Positions 7,538-16,856 of a DNA stretch of 64,000 bases are shown here, piece after piece (position 1 is the first letter of the stretch; every line of letters begins with the position of its first letter). Origin of the DNA: Thioclava electrotropha (lineage in GTDB: Bacteria > Pseudomonadota > Alphaproteobacteria > Rhodobacterales > Rhodobacteraceae); assembly GCF_002085925.2 (NCBI RefSeq), contig NZ_CP053562.1, positions 2,927,501 through 2,991,500 on the forward strand, read 5' to 3'. The translations under genes were made by a program, and so were the position numbers. The notes beneath the pieces were generated by a model. That model was not told the origin of the DNA. It saw only the letters and a list, made by a program, of their open reading frames with translations, and ran no database searches.

Positions 7538-9142
7538 ATGCGCATTACCCTCACGGCGGCCCTGCTGGCCGCGACCGCCCTGCCCGCCTTGGCCGACACG
7601 ATCGAGGCACCGGGCAAGATCACGGCCGTGACGCTCTTTCCGCAAGGCGCGCAGGTGGTGCGGCAGGTGACGCTGGACGCCCCCGAGGGCAGCCATGATC
7701 TGCTGGTGCCGGGCTTCCCCGAAGGCACCGACATCTCGACGCTGCGGGTTTCGGGCGACGGTGTGCAGATCGGCGCGGTGAGCCTGCTCTCCGGGCGCGC
7801 GCCTGCGATCAGCGGGCAGGACAGCGCCGCAGTGAAATCTGCGCGCGATCGGTTGGCCTCGGCGCAAGAGGCGCTTGCGGAACAGGAAGACGCCGTGGCC
7901 GTGATCCGCGCGAAGGCGCAGGCCGCGCGCGACCAGATCACCTATCTCAAGAACACCGACTCGCAGGTAACCGCGCCTGAACAGCTCCGCGCGCTGGCGC
8001 AGATGGTGGAGGACCAGATCCTCTCCGCCACCGAACGCGCGATTGCCGCCGAGGCGGAAGCCCGCCGCGCCGAAGCCGCGCTCGACCCCGCGAAAGAGGC
8101 GGTGAAGCAGGCGCAGGCGGCGCTCGATGCGCTACTGAACCCGGCAGAGGATCACGACGTGCTCAGCGCCAAGGTGCAGGGCTCTGGCACGCTGACGATC
8201 ACCTCCTACGTCCAGAATGCGGGCTGGCAGCCCTCCTATGATCTGCGGCTCGACCGCGACAAGAGCGCGGTGGACATGGAGCGGTTCGTCTCGGTCCATC
8301 AGGCCACCGGCGAGGATTGGCGCGGGGTCGACCTGACCCTCTCGACGGCACGTCCCGGCGGGCGGGCGGAGCCGGGCGAAGTCTATCCGCGGCTGGCCCG
8401 GATCGGTGATCCCGACGCGCCGCCCACGCCGGTGCCGATGAAGCGTTCCCTCGCCGCGTCCGATGGCGCTGCCTCTGCCCCGATGATGGAGGCCGCGATC
8501 AGCGACCGCGCCGATCTGCAGATGCAAGGCGAGACGGTGACCTATCATTACCCGAGCGCCGTGGACCTGCGCGACGGGGTGGACGATCTGCGCCTGAGCC
8601 TCGATTCCAAGACCCTGCCGATGGAGGTCTTCGCCGAGGCCGCGCCACTGACCGATCCGCAGGCCTATCGCGTGGCCGAGGGCAAGAACGACACCGGCGA
8701 AATCCTGTTGCCCGGCCCCGCGAACCTCTATGCCGATGGCGCGCTGGTCGGCCAGTCGCATCTGCCGATGGTCGCGGCGGGTGACGATCTGACGCTTGGC
8801 TTCGGGCCGATCGAAGGCATCCGCGTGGACCGCCGGATGCCCGACACGATGGAGGGCGACAGCGGCTTCATCTCTAAATCCAACGAGCGCCGCGAGGTGG
8901 TCGAGATCGAGGTAAAGAACCTCACCGACAAAGGCTGGCCGATGCGGGTGATCGACCGGGTGCCCTATTCCGAACAGGAAGACCTGAAGATCACGACCAA
9001 GGCGACCCCACCTGCAAGCGAGACCGACTACGACCACCGCCGCGGCGTGCTCGCATGGCGCTTCGATCTGGGCGCAGGCGAGACCAAGACGATCCGCACC
9101 GAGACCACGCTCAGCTGGCCCACCGATCAGGTGCTGCGCTAA
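7538..9142 (+). CDS. Mucoidy inhibitor MuiA-like protein (DUF4139)
   Basis: A 534-residue secreted protein starting at MRITLTAALLAATALPALA, a clear Sec signal, with GGGAGGA shortly upstream of the ATG. The N-terminal domain (about residues 20-100) carries ITAVTLFPQGAQVVRQV, typical of the DUF4140 module. A coiled coil follows (about residues 105-200, Ala/Glu/Arg-rich heptads). The C-terminal DUF4139 part includes LTITSYVQNAGWQPSYDLRL and ends in LAWRFDLGAGETKTI. The family was named for effects on mucoid colony appearance; the mechanism is not known. It is monocistronic, divergent from thiB. Confidence 0.85.
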   Translation: MRITLTAALLAATALPALADTIEAPGKITAVTLFPQGAQVVRQVTLDAPEGSHDLLVPGFPEGTDISTLRVSGDGVQIGAVSLLSGRAPAISGQDSAAVKSARDRLASAQEALAEQEDAVAVIRAKAQAARDQITYLKNTDSQVTAPEQLRALAQMVEDQILSATERAIAAEAEARRAEAALDPAKEAVKQAQAALDALLNPAEDHDVLSAKVQGSGTLTITSYVQNAGWQPSYDLRLDRDKSAVDMERFVSVHQATGEDWRGVDLTLSTARPGGRAEPGEVYPRLARIGDPDAPPTPVPMKRSLAASDGAASAPMMEAAISDRADLQMQGETVTYHYPSAVDLRDGVDDLRLSLDSKTLPMEVFAEAAPLTDPQAYRVAEGKNDTGEILLPGPANLYADGALVGQSHLPMVAAGDDLTLGFGPIEGIRVDRRMPDTMEGDSGFISKSNERREVVEIEVKNLTDKGWPMRVIDRVPYSEQEDLKITTKATPPASETDYDHRRGVLAWRFDLGAGETKTIRTETTLSWPTDQVLR

Positions 9143-9188
9143 GGCAAGGCTGCGCGTGCGGCCCCGCGCGCGGCGAAGGCCCGCGTGA

Positions 9189-9881
9189 TCAGGCCGCGTT
9201 TCGCGGATCGGCCGCAGCACGCAGTTTCGCGAGCAGCGCTGGCGACAGGCGCAGGAACCCGCGTGCGGGAGGCTCGGCCTTCGCCGCCTCGGGGGGCTGT
9301 GCCTCTGCACCGCCGGTCTTCTCTGTCGCCTCGGGCGCCCTCTCCTCCGGCGCGGCTTGCTGTCCCACTGCCTGTGCGGCCTGCGTTGCCGCATATTCGG
9401 CGGCGACCGCCCGTGCCGACGCGCCCCGCCCCGCCGTCGCACCTACGATCTTGGTGCGCCCGCCATCGTCGCCCGGAAACGGCGCGCCGAACCGCAACAC
9501 AAGCTCCGTCAGGCTCGGCCCGATCTCATCGAGCAGCATCAGGAAGCGGTTGGTGGGCCATGCGTGCAGCCCCAAGGCCCCGCCGCCTGCAAGCCGCAGA
9601 ACGAAGCCCTCCCCCCGCAGCCGATGTTGCAGATCGAACCAGTCGCGCGCCTGATCCAGCGCCTCCTGCACCGCGTGCATTTCCGGCAGCGGCGCTTTCG
9701 CACCGGATGCTTCGAGCACTGCCTCCTCCGCCAGACCGTCCTGCAACACGCGCCGGATCAGCTCTGCCGGGGGCAGACCGAACGCACGCGCTTCCGCCGC
9801 GATGCGGTCGATCAGATCGAGCGGCAGGCGCAGAGAGACAAGGCGGTGCTGAGAATGGGGGCGGGATGCAGATTGTGACAT
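9189..9881 (-). CDS. Hypothetical protein with helix-turn-helix-like N-terminus
   Basis: A 230-residue protein of unknown function. The N-terminal 60 residues (LVSLRLPLDLIDRIAAEARA, then PPAELIRRVLQDGL) resemble a ribbon-helix-helix type DNA-binding fold. A middle segment, FVLRLAGGGALGLHAWPTNR, looks globular. The C-terminal 80 residues are Ala/Glu/Pro-rich and probably disordered. There is no signal peptide or membrane segment. I do not recognise a named family. The opposite-strand ORFs here are shadows, because only this frame has a well-formed start and conserved-looking hydrophobic core. Confidence 0.6.
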   Translation of the reverse strand: MSQSASRPHSQHRLVSLRLPLDLIDRIAAEARAFGLPPAELIRRVLQDGLAEEAVLEASGAKAPLPEMHAVQEALDQARDWFDLQHRLRGEGFVLRLAGGGALGLHAWPTNRFLMLLDEIGPSLTELVLRFGAPFPGDDGGRTKIVGATAGRGASARAVAAEYAATQAAQAVGQQAAPEERAPEATEKTGGAEAQPPEAAKAEPPARGFLRLSPALLAKLRAAADPRNAA

Positions 9882-10019
9882 GGCGGGTCGAAGCTCGTTC
9901 GCGTTGACGGGGTCCCCCGAGCCTCGCGCATCAAGCTTAACAGCCCGTGAACACCAGTCGGATTTCCGCCGCAGCGGAGCCGTCGGCCCCGCGCGGGGGC
10001 CAACGGGAATGGCAAAGCC

Positions 10020-10670
10020 TCAGAACGTCTCGAAGCGATCCGAGTCGGCGTCATACTGTTCGAGCACGCCTTCGCCGATGTCATGGCGCAGCCCGTGCAG
10101 CGTCATCCGGTCCGCATCGAGCGCCTCGCGCACGAAGGGGAAGGTCATCAGGTTCTCGAGGCTGACTTTCACCGCCTCACGCTCGAGCGCCAGCACCTGC
10201 TGATCCTCGGGCAGCTCGCTCACGCGCTCGTAGCCCGGGCGCAGCAGGTTCAGCCAGGTGCCGACGAAGGAGCTTTTCTCCTCCAGCTCCGGCGCATGGC
10301 CCGAGCACATCGCATGGCACCCCGCGACACCGCCGCAATTGGAGTGGCCGAGCACGATCAGATGCGCGACCTTCAGGCTGGTCACCGCATATTCGACCGC
10401 AGCCGAGGTGCCGTGGTGATCGCCATCGGGCGTGAATTCCGGCACGAGGTTCGCGATGTTGCGGTGGATGAAGAACTCACCCTGATCGGCGCCGAACATC
10501 GAGGTGACATGCACGCGGCTGTCACAGCAGGCGATGATCATCGAACGCGGGCGCTGCCCTTCGGAGGCGAGGCGGCGATACCAGGCGCGGTTCTCGTCAT
10601 AGGCGGTGGCGTGCCATCCTTGATAACGGCTCACAAGGTAGCTGGGCAGCGGTTTCACATGCTCTCTCAT
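10020..10670 (-). CDS. Beta-class carbonic anhydrase
   Basis: A 216-residue cytoplasmic enzyme interconverting CO2 and bicarbonate. Zinc site residues are visible: CCDSR (Cys48, Asp50, Arg52) and the HSNCGG pair (His and Cys about 55 residues later). FIHRNIANLVP and GTSAAVEYAV are also typical of beta carbonic anhydrases. The chosen start (MREHVKPLPSYL) follows a GAGGG sequence. The upstream in-frame extension to 10784 is poorly conserved in character and overlaps the promoter region. It is transcribed divergently from the small gene at 10826. Confidence 0.95.
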   Translation of the reverse strand: MREHVKPLPSYLVSRYQGWHATAYDENRAWYRRLASEGQRPRSMIIACCDSRVHVTSMFGADQGEFFIHRNIANLVPEFTPDGDHHGTSAAVEYAVTSLKVAHLIVLGHSNCGGVAGCHAMCSGHAPELEEKSSFVGTWLNLLRPGYERVSELPEDQQVLALEREAVKVSLENLMTFPFVREALDADRMTLHGLRHDIGEGVLEQYDADSDRFETF

Positions 10671-10825
10671 CGATCCCTCGTCTGGTGTCTGGCGTCTTAT
10701 CGCTGCGTCAAATAGCGCGTTGCGCGCCGGGTTTCGAGAAGATTTTCCGTATCGCTCAACGAAATCTTGAGACCTCTCGATCACGTTACCGCCCGGGTGA
10801 TGGTGAAATCAAAGGGGGTGTCGGG

Positions 10826-11206
10826 GTGTCACAGGTGTCTCGCTTGCGCTGCAAGGAAAAGATGTCGTTGGATACGGCGCGGCTGGTGGTGCTCTATGCG
10901 GAGCTTGGACAGGACGGGGCGGAGCGGGTGATCTGCGCCACGGTCGAAGATCTCGCCTTCCATCTCAGCGCGTTGGAAGAGGCCACGAAATCGGGCCAAT
11001 ACGGCAAGCTGCGCCGCGCGATCGCCGAAGTGATGGAGCTTGCCGAACAAGTCGGGCTGGTGTCGATGGTCAGCACGGCGCGCGACCTTCTGGAGTGCAT
11101 CTCGGGCGGCGATGCGGTGGCGCAGGCGGCGGTGATGGCGCGGCTGGGCCGGATCGCGGAACGCTCGCTCACCGAGGTCTGGGATATCGGCAACCTGTCT
11201 TCCTGA
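10826..11206 (+). CDS. Hypothetical protein, small helical, possibly regulatory
   Basis: A 126-residue protein if translation starts at the GTG at 10826, which has AAAGGGGG 7 bases upstream. The ATG at 10862 would give 114 residues with a weaker AAGGA. The sequence is mostly helical: DTARLVVLYAELGQDGAERV, VEDLAFHLSALEEATKSGQ, IAEVMELAEQVGLVSMVSTA, then LARDLLECISGG-like turns. It has no membrane segment. I do not recognise a named domain. It lies divergent to the carbonic anhydrase gene and 86 bp upstream of the aminopeptidase. Confidence 0.65.
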   Translation: MSQVSRLRCKEKMSLDTARLVVLYAELGQDGAERVICATVEDLAFHLSALEEATKSGQYGKLRRAIAEVMELAEQVGLVSMVSTARDLLECISGGDAVAQAAVMARLGRIAERSLTEVWDIGNLSS

Positions 11207-11292
11207 GGCGTGATCGATCGGCCCTTGCGGGCAGGCGCGGCAACGCTAGGCTCTGGGGCGAAAGCAACCACCAGAGCCAAGGAGCCGCCCCC

Positions 11293-12729
11293 ATGAGCGC
11301 AGACAAGACCGCAGACGTCCCCGCAGACTTTTCCTTTCTCGCCCCGCGCCCCGCGATGCGCTTCGCCGAGGCGGGTGCGCCCGCGCGCGCTTTGATCGCC
11401 GTCGCGCCCGAGGGGTTGGAGCAGGCTCTGGCCGATCTGCCCCCCGCGCAGCGCGCCTTCGTCGAAGCGACGGGGTTCAAGGCGAGCGCCGGGCAAGTCG
11501 CGCTTCTTCCCGGGCCGGACGGTGCGGAGGCGGCGCTGCTGGGCCTCGGGACTGATGCGGCACGGGTGCGCGAGCGGTTCTCTCTGGCGCGGGCGGCCGC
11601 GGCCCTGCCCGAAGGTGCGTGGCGGATCGAGGGCGATCTGTCGGAAGAGTTGAAGGCGGAAACGGCGCTCGGCTGGTTGCTCGCGGGCTATCGGTTCGGC
11701 CGCTATGCCGAAGCCGCGCCGCCGAAAGCGCGGCTGGTCTGCCCGGAGGGCTTGGACGCGGCGCAGATCGAAGCCGTGGCCGAGGGCGAGGCCTTCACCC
11801 GCGACCTGATCAACACCCCCGCCTCCGATATGGGCCCGGACGAGCTGGAGGGCGCCGCTCGACTGCTCGCCGAACGCCACGGTGCAGAGGCCAAGGTGAT
11901 CAAGGGCGACGATCTTCTGACGCAGAACTTCCCGATGATCCACGCGGTGGGCCGCGCCTCGCCCCGTGCGCCGCGGCTGATCGAGCTAAGCTGGGGCAGC
12001 GAAGGACCGGCGCTGACGCTGGTCGGCAAGGGCGTGTGCTTCGACACGGGCGGGCTGAACCTCAAGCCCGGCGCGTCGATGGGTCTGATGAAGAAGGATA
12101 TGGGCGGCTCGGCCACCGTGCTGGGGCTTGCGCATATGATCATGGCGACGGGCGCGAAACTGCGTCTGCGCGTGCTGGTCCCGGCAGTGGAGAACTCGGT
12201 CGGCGGCGACAGTTTCCGCCCCGGCGACATCCTGACCAGCCGCAAGGGGCTGACCGTCGAGATCAACAATACCGATGCCGAGGGGCGGCTGGTGCTGGCC
12301 GACGCGCTGGCCTATGCCGATGAAACCCCGCCCGATCTGATGGTCTGCATGGCGACGCTGACGGGGGCGGCGCGGGTCGCTCTGGGGCCGGACATTCATC
12401 CGTTCTACACCGATGACGAGGGCGTCGCGCAGGCCTTGGCGACGGCTTCGGGCGCGGTGGCCGATCCGCTCTGGCGGATGCCGTTCTGGACGCCCTACGA
12501 GGCGAAGATCGAACCCGGCATCGCCGATCTCGACAATGCGCCCTCGGGCGGCATGGCGGGCTCGATCACCGCGGCCCTGTTCCTGCGCCGCTTCGTGACC
12601 GAGACAAAGCGCTTCGCCCATTTCGACATCTACGGCTGGCAACCCGCCGCGGCCCCCGCCCGTCCGAAAGGTGGGGTCGGCCAAGGCGCGCGGGCGATCC
12701 TCGCAGCCCTGCCCGAGGTGCTGAAATGA
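11293..12729 (+). CDS. M17 leucyl aminopeptidase family protein
   Basis: A 478-residue cytosolic di-metal aminopeptidase of the PepA/PepB family. The metal-binding and catalytic blocks are present: GKGVCFDTGGLNLKP (from residue 246), KKDMGGSA (near 267) and the family signature NTDAEGRL (residues 326-333). The N-terminal 170 residues form the usual less conserved domain. AAGGAG precedes the ATG at 11293. Its stop overlaps the start of the NlpC/P60 gene (ATGA), so the two peptidases are translationally coupled, which suggests joint use in peptide or muropeptide turnover. Confidence 0.93.
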   Translation: MSADKTADVPADFSFLAPRPAMRFAEAGAPARALIAVAPEGLEQALADLPPAQRAFVEATGFKASAGQVALLPGPDGAEAALLGLGTDAARVRERFSLARAAAALPEGAWRIEGDLSEELKAETALGWLLAGYRFGRYAEAAPPKARLVCPEGLDAAQIEAVAEGEAFTRDLINTPASDMGPDELEGAARLLAERHGAEAKVIKGDDLLTQNFPMIHAVGRASPRAPRLIELSWGSEGPALTLVGKGVCFDTGGLNLKPGASMGLMKKDMGGSATVLGLAHMIMATGAKLRLRVLVPAVENSVGGDSFRPGDILTSRKGLTVEINNTDAEGRLVLADALAYADETPPDLMVCMATLTGAARVALGPDIHPFYTDDEGVAQALATASGAVADPLWRMPFWTPYEAKIEPGIADLDNAPSGGMAGSITAALFLRRFVTETKRFAHFDIYGWQPAAAPARPKGGVGQGARAILAALPEVLK

Positions 12730-13556
12730 CCGACTGTCGCCGCCTGCCCTATTCAGGCGAGATCGCGCTGGAGGCCCTGCGCGGTCAGATCGAGGCGGAA
12801 GGCTTCACCCACGGCATGCCCGCGCGGATCGTCGTGCCCGTGACCGATCTCTGCCCAGAGCCGGGCAGCTTGCGCGACCGGCAGCTTCTGTTTGGCGCCG
12901 CGGTGACCGTGATCGACCAGCGCGACGGCTTCGCCTTCGTGCAGGCCGCATGGGATGGCTATTGCGGCTGGATCGCCGCCGATGCCTTCGGCACGCCCGA
13001 ACCGGCCACCCATGTCGTGACCGCGCCGGCCACGCATGTCTATCGCGAGGCGGCGATCAAGCGCGGCGAAGTCATGCAGCTCTCGATGGGCGCGCGACTG
13101 TCTGTGACTCGCGAAGACGGCATGTTCGCCGTGACCGCCGAGGGCTTCGTACCGCGCCAGCATCTGTGTCCTCTGGATCAGCCCGAGACCGACCCCGTGG
13201 CGGTGGCCGAGCGGCTACTGGGCACGCCCTATCTGTGGGGCGGCAACAGCCGTGCGGGGATCGACTGCTCGGGTCTGGTGCAGATCGGTTTCGCGCTATG
13301 CGGGATGTCCGTGCCGGGCGACAGCGATCTGCAATGGGCGGAGATGGGCGAGGTGGTGCCGGAGGGCGCGCCGCTGAAGCGTGGCGACCTGCTGTTCTGG
13401 AAAGGGCATGTCGCGCTCGCCTGCGATGGCGAGACGATGATCCACGCCAACGGCCAAACGATGAGCGTGGCCTATGAGGGGATCGAAGCTGCCAAGGCGC
13501 GGATCGCGGCGGCGGGCGAAGGGCCGTATCTCGGGGTTAAGCGGGTCGCGCGGTAA
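12726..13556 (+). CDS. NlpC/P60 family (C40) cysteine peptidase with SH3-like repeats
   Basis: A 276-residue protein. The N-terminal half (about residues 30-150) looks like two bacterial SH3-like modules, with DGYCGWIAADAFG and GMFAVTAEGFVPRQHL. The C-terminal NlpC/P60 domain has GTPYLWGGNSRAGIDCSGLV with catalytic Cys181 and a downstream histidine in KGHVALACDGETMIHANG. Such enzymes cleave D-gamma-glutamyl-diaminopimelate bonds in peptidoglycan peptides. No signal peptide is evident, so it may act on imported muropeptides in the cytoplasm. It overlaps the M17 aminopeptidase by 4 bp. Confidence 0.92.
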   Translation: MTDCRRLPYSGEIALEALRGQIEAEGFTHGMPARIVVPVTDLCPEPGSLRDRQLLFGAAVTVIDQRDGFAFVQAAWDGYCGWIAADAFGTPEPATHVVTAPATHVYREAAIKRGEVMQLSMGARLSVTREDGMFAVTAEGFVPRQHLCPLDQPETDPVAVAERLLGTPYLWGGNSRAGIDCSGLVQIGFALCGMSVPGDSDLQWAEMGEVVPEGAPLKRGDLLFWKGHVALACDGETMIHANGQTMSVAYEGIEAAKARIAAAGEGPYLGVKRVAR

Positions 13557-13734
13557 ACCTTCCTGGCGCGGGGCGACCAGCCCCGGGCCGCGCCCGACCC
13601 TCCCCCCGGGAGGGCGCATTGGCGATGGCCTCGCGGGCACAAGCGACATTCGGGCTTGCGAGATTAAGCGCCTAGCCACAGGCGGAGCAAAGCGCCCACC
13701 CGAGGCTCGGCCGCGTCCCTCTTCACTTTGCCCC

Positions 13735-13766
13735 AAAAGAAAAACGCCCGATCTTCCGACCGGGCG
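13735..13766 (-). terminator. Intrinsic terminator downstream of asd
   Basis: On the minus strand, CGCCCG (13766-13761) pairs with CGGGCG (13750-13745) and is followed by TTTTTCTTTT. It lies about 27 bp after the asd stop in the correct orientation. The remaining 13557-13734 stretch between the convergent genes shows no further gene. Confidence 0.75.
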
Positions 13767-13792
13767 CTTCCAAATCCAAAAAGGCCGAACCC

Positions 13793-14815
13793 TCAGCCCT
13801 TCTTGAGCACGCGGTTGCCCAGCGTCTCGGCGATCTGCACCGCGTTCAGGGCCGCGCCCTTGCGCAGGTTGTCCGACACGCACCAGAGGTTCAGACCGTT
13901 CTCGATGGTCGAGTCCTGACGGATGCGCGAGATGAAGGTGGCGAAATCGCCGACGCATTCGACCGGGGTGATGTAGCCGCCATCTTCGCGCTTATCGACG
14001 ACCATGATGCCGGGCGCCTCACGCAGGATGTCGCGCGCTTCGTCTTCGTCGAGGAAGTCCTCGAACTCGATATTGATCGCTTCGGCATGGCCCACGAAGA
14101 CCGGAACGCGCACGCAGGTCGCGGTCAGCTTGATCTTCGGATCGACGATCTTCTTCGTCTCGGCGACCATCTTCCACTCTTCCTTGGTGGAACCGTCGTC
14201 AAGGAACACGTCGATATGCGGGATCACGTTGAACGCGATCTGCTTGGGGTAGACCTTCGGCTCCACTTCCTGACCGGGGACATACATGCCCTTGGTCTGG
14301 TCCCAAAGCTCGTCGATCGCGGCTTTGCCCGAACCCGACACCGACTGGTAGGTCGAGACCACGACGCGCTTGATCTTGGCGCGGTCATGCAGCGGCTTGA
14401 GCGCCACGACCATCTGCGCGGTCGAGCAGTTCGGGTTCGCGATGATGTTTTTCTTCGCGTAACCGTCGACGGCTTCCGGGTTCACCTCCGGCACGACCAG
14501 CGGCACGTCCGGGTCGTAGCGATAGAGCGACGAGTTATCGATCACCACGCAGCCCTGCTTGGCGGCAATGGGCGCGTATTTCTTCGTGGCGTCCGAGCCG
14601 ATCGCAAACAGCGCGATGTCGTAGCCGGTGAAGTCGAACCCATCGATGTCTTTAGTCTTCAGGGTCTGATCGCCAAAGCTGACCTCTGTGCCGAGGCTCC
14701 GGCGCGACGCGAGCGGCACCAGTTCATCGACCGGGAACTGGCGCTCGGCCAGGATGTTCAGCATTTCGCGGCCCACGTTCCCCGTGGCGCCCGCAACGAC
14801 GACTTTATAGCCCAT
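13793..14815 (-). CDS. asd: Aspartate-semialdehyde dehydrogenase
   Basis: A 340-residue enzyme reducing aspartyl-4-phosphate to aspartate semialdehyde with NADPH, the branch point for lysine/diaminopimelate, threonine and methionine synthesis. The Rossmann motif VVAGATGNVGREML is at the N-terminus and the catalytic Cys130 is in ANPNCSTAQM. The Ser-Gly stretch SVSGSGKAA and a C-terminal FVGHAEAINIEFE segment with the acid/base His also fit. An AAGGAGG-type site precedes the ATG. The gene is followed by a terminator and preceded by GT29 on the same strand with a 75-bp gap. Confidence 0.97.
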   Translation of the reverse strand: MGYKVVVAGATGNVGREMLNILAERQFPVDELVPLASRRSLGTEVSFGDQTLKTKDIDGFDFTGYDIALFAIGSDATKKYAPIAAKQGCVVIDNSSLYRYDPDVPLVVPEVNPEAVDGYAKKNIIANPNCSTAQMVVALKPLHDRAKIKRVVVSTYQSVSGSGKAAIDELWDQTKGMYVPGQEVEPKVYPKQIAFNVIPHIDVFLDDGSTKEEWKMVAETKKIVDPKIKLTATCVRVPVFVGHAEAINIEFEDFLDEDEARDILREAPGIMVVDKREDGGYITPVECVGDFATFISRIRQDSTIENGLNLWCVSDNLRKGAALNAVQIAETLGNRVLKKG

Positions 14816-14890
14816 GAGGACCTCCTTGCTCGAATAGAACGCGGCTTCCTACCGCTTTACGTCAGGAAATGAAAGGGGTTCGACGCGCAG

Positions 14891-15505
14891 TCAGTTCCGA
14901 ATGATACGTGGATCGGAGGCAAGAAACCCACCAACCATCTCCGCTTCCGCGGCGAAGTCATGCGGCACCTTGTCGGCCGAGCGCCGCCCCGACAGCGAAA
15001 GCGAGGCGAAGAAATCGAAGCCATAGAGGTCGAGCCGCGCCAGATCCGAGCGCAGGAGCATCTCGATCAGCATCGCGCCCGTGGTGGGTTGCGCGCCCAG
15101 CTTGAGCTTCAGCCCCTCGTAGTCCTCCAGCGGATGCAGGTAAAAACCCGGGCTCGTGGCGGTTTGCCAATCGAGCCGCTTGCGCTTATGGCTCATCCAC
15201 AGGATGCGCGAAGGGGCGATGCGGGCGCGCTCGGCTTCGGGAAGCGAGGTCGCAAGCGCCAGCCAGTCGGTGCGCGTGCCATGGCTCGTGGCCGAGGGCA
15301 TCGGCGCGCGGTTGATCCGGATCACCACGTCATGCGCGTCGATCGCAGCTCCCGCCTGCCCCTCGGCCAAGGCGCGGGCATTGCCGACCAGCGCCACGGA
15401 TTTGCCTGCCAGATCGCCCAGCAGCGCCTTTTGCGAGACGGAAAGCGCGGCCAGCGGAGCTTCGCGCCGCAGCGTGCGATTGATCAGAAATCCGAGCCGG
15501 GTCAT
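14891..15505 (-). CDS. Glycosyltransferase family 29 (sialyltransferase-type) protein
   Basis: A 204-residue soluble protein. Residues 36-68 (VALVGNARALAEGQ, then DAHDVVIRINRAP) match the pattern of the large sialylmotif of GT29 enzymes. Residues 139-165 (PTTGAMLIEMLLRSDLARLD, then LYGFDFF) match the small sialylmotif. Eukaryotic GT29 enzymes use CMP-sialic acid; bacterial members are small and mostly uncharacterised. No signal or membrane anchor is seen, so it is probably cytoplasmic and may decorate a glycolipid or polysaccharide precursor. The MFS gene upstream ends 10 bp before its start, suggesting co-transcription. No sialic-acid synthesis genes lie nearby. Confidence 0.8.
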   Translation of the reverse strand: MTRLGFLINRTLRREAPLAALSVSQKALLGDLAGKSVALVGNARALAEGQAGAAIDAHDVVIRINRAPMPSATSHGTRTDWLALATSLPEAERARIAPSRILWMSHKRKRLDWQTATSPGFYLHPLEDYEGLKLKLGAQPTTGAMLIEMLLRSDLARLDLYGFDFFASLSLSGRRSADKVPHDFAAEAEMVGGFLASDPRIIRN

Positions 15506-15514
15506 GCGATGGGT

Positions 15515-16705
15515 TTAGCTCATGCCATCGCCGCTGTCGCGGGCGAAAACGTAGAAAACCAACCCGATCATCAGCGGCGCAAGGAAGAACGCGAACAGCA
15601 GCCCATAAGCCACCGCGGGCGTGTGCCCCACCGAGACCGCATCGAACACGGGGCGCGAAGCGAATTGCATCGCGGCCACGCCCATGATCGAGAACATGTT
15701 GTGCAGCGTCACGCCCCGGCCCGTCAGATGCGGCGGGTAGAAGGTGCGGCCATGCGCCATGATCACCGGGAAGGACGCGCCGAAGAAGCCGATCGCCGCC
15801 AGAAGCACCGTCGCCAGCCACAGCGACTGCCCCGGCAGCACGAAGAGCACCGCCAAGGCCACGGCCAGCACCGCATTTCCATAGAGCGCGACCCGCTTGT
15901 GGCTGCCGAAAATCTTGTCCGCCGGACCATAGGCGAAATTGCCCGCAATCATCGCGAGGCCCATCACCAACGTCACCTTGCCGATCAGCTGCGCATCCGC
16001 GCCGAAGACATCGGCCAGATAGGAGCCTGCCCAGACGCCGCGGATCCCGGCAGCTGCGGTATAATTGGCGACCGTCAGCGGCAGCAGCACCCAGAAGCCC
16101 GGCAGGCGCAGCACGTCGAGCGCGGTGCCGCGGCGGCCTGCAGGCTGCTCCACCCGCTCGGGATCGCGCGCGAGCCACAGGATCAGCGCCGCCACCAGCA
16201 ACGTCAGCGCCGAGAGCGCCCAAAGCGTCGGACGCCAGCCGAAAGCCTCGATGGAGGCCGCCAGCGGCGCCGCGCCCGCGAGGTTGCCAAGGCTCCCCGC
16301 CCCGATCATCGAGGCCGCAAGCGTGCCGAACAGCGCCGGCTTGAAGCTGCGCGCGAAGATGAAATAGCTGCCCACCAGAACCGGCGCGCAGCCCGCCCCG
16401 ATCAGGATCATCGCGAGGTGGATGCCCATCGGCCCCTGCGCCATCGCGAAGACGGCAGCGCCCCCGCCCCCGCCAAGCGCCATCAGCACGCCCACGGTGC
16501 GGCGCGGCCCGATCCGGTCCAGCGCCTCGCCGATCGGGATCTGGATCAGCGCAAACGCCCCGTACCAAAGCCCCAGAGACACGGCGAGATCGCCCGGAGT
16601 CACGCCGATTTCCTTGCCCAGAACGGGCGTCAGAACGGCCAGACAGGTGCGGTAGAACTGGCTCAGAAGATAGGCGCCCACAAGCGAGGCGATCGAGATA
16701 TACAT
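15515..16705 (-). CDS. MFS transporter
   Basis: A 396-residue inner-membrane protein with about 12 hydrophobic segments in two six-helix halves. The major-facilitator loop 2-3 motif appears as GEALDRIGPRRTVG (about residues 54-67). It starts at MYISIASLVGAYLLSQF, with AAGGAG upstream; the in-frame upstream region is low-quality sequence overlapping the promoter. Substrate cannot be inferred from the sequence. It precedes the GT29 gene in the same direction with a 10-bp gap, so the two may form a unit. Confidence 0.88.
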   Translation of the reverse strand: MYISIASLVGAYLLSQFYRTCLAVLTPVLGKEIGVTPGDLAVSLGLWYGAFALIQIPIGEALDRIGPRRTVGVLMALGGGGGAAVFAMAQGPMGIHLAMILIGAGCAPVLVGSYFIFARSFKPALFGTLAASMIGAGSLGNLAGAAPLAASIEAFGWRPTLWALSALTLLVAALILWLARDPERVEQPAGRRGTALDVLRLPGFWVLLPLTVANYTAAAGIRGVWAGSYLADVFGADAQLIGKVTLVMGLAMIAGNFAYGPADKIFGSHKRVALYGNAVLAVALAVLFVLPGQSLWLATVLLAAIGFFGASFPVIMAHGRTFYPPHLTGRGVTLHNMFSIMGVAAMQFASRPVFDAVSVGHTPAVAYGLLFAFFLAPLMIGLVFYVFARDSGDGMS

Positions 16706-16856
16706 GCGGGGGCTCCTTCGCGCGCACGCTCGCCCAAGGCGCGGGCAATGGCAAGAGCACATGACCCTGTACATTCGCGCGCCCACCCCTTGTCTTGGCC
16801 CCGGCACAGGATCAGGATAAGGGGCGCATGACGTGACGAGTGCGAGGGATGCCCGA

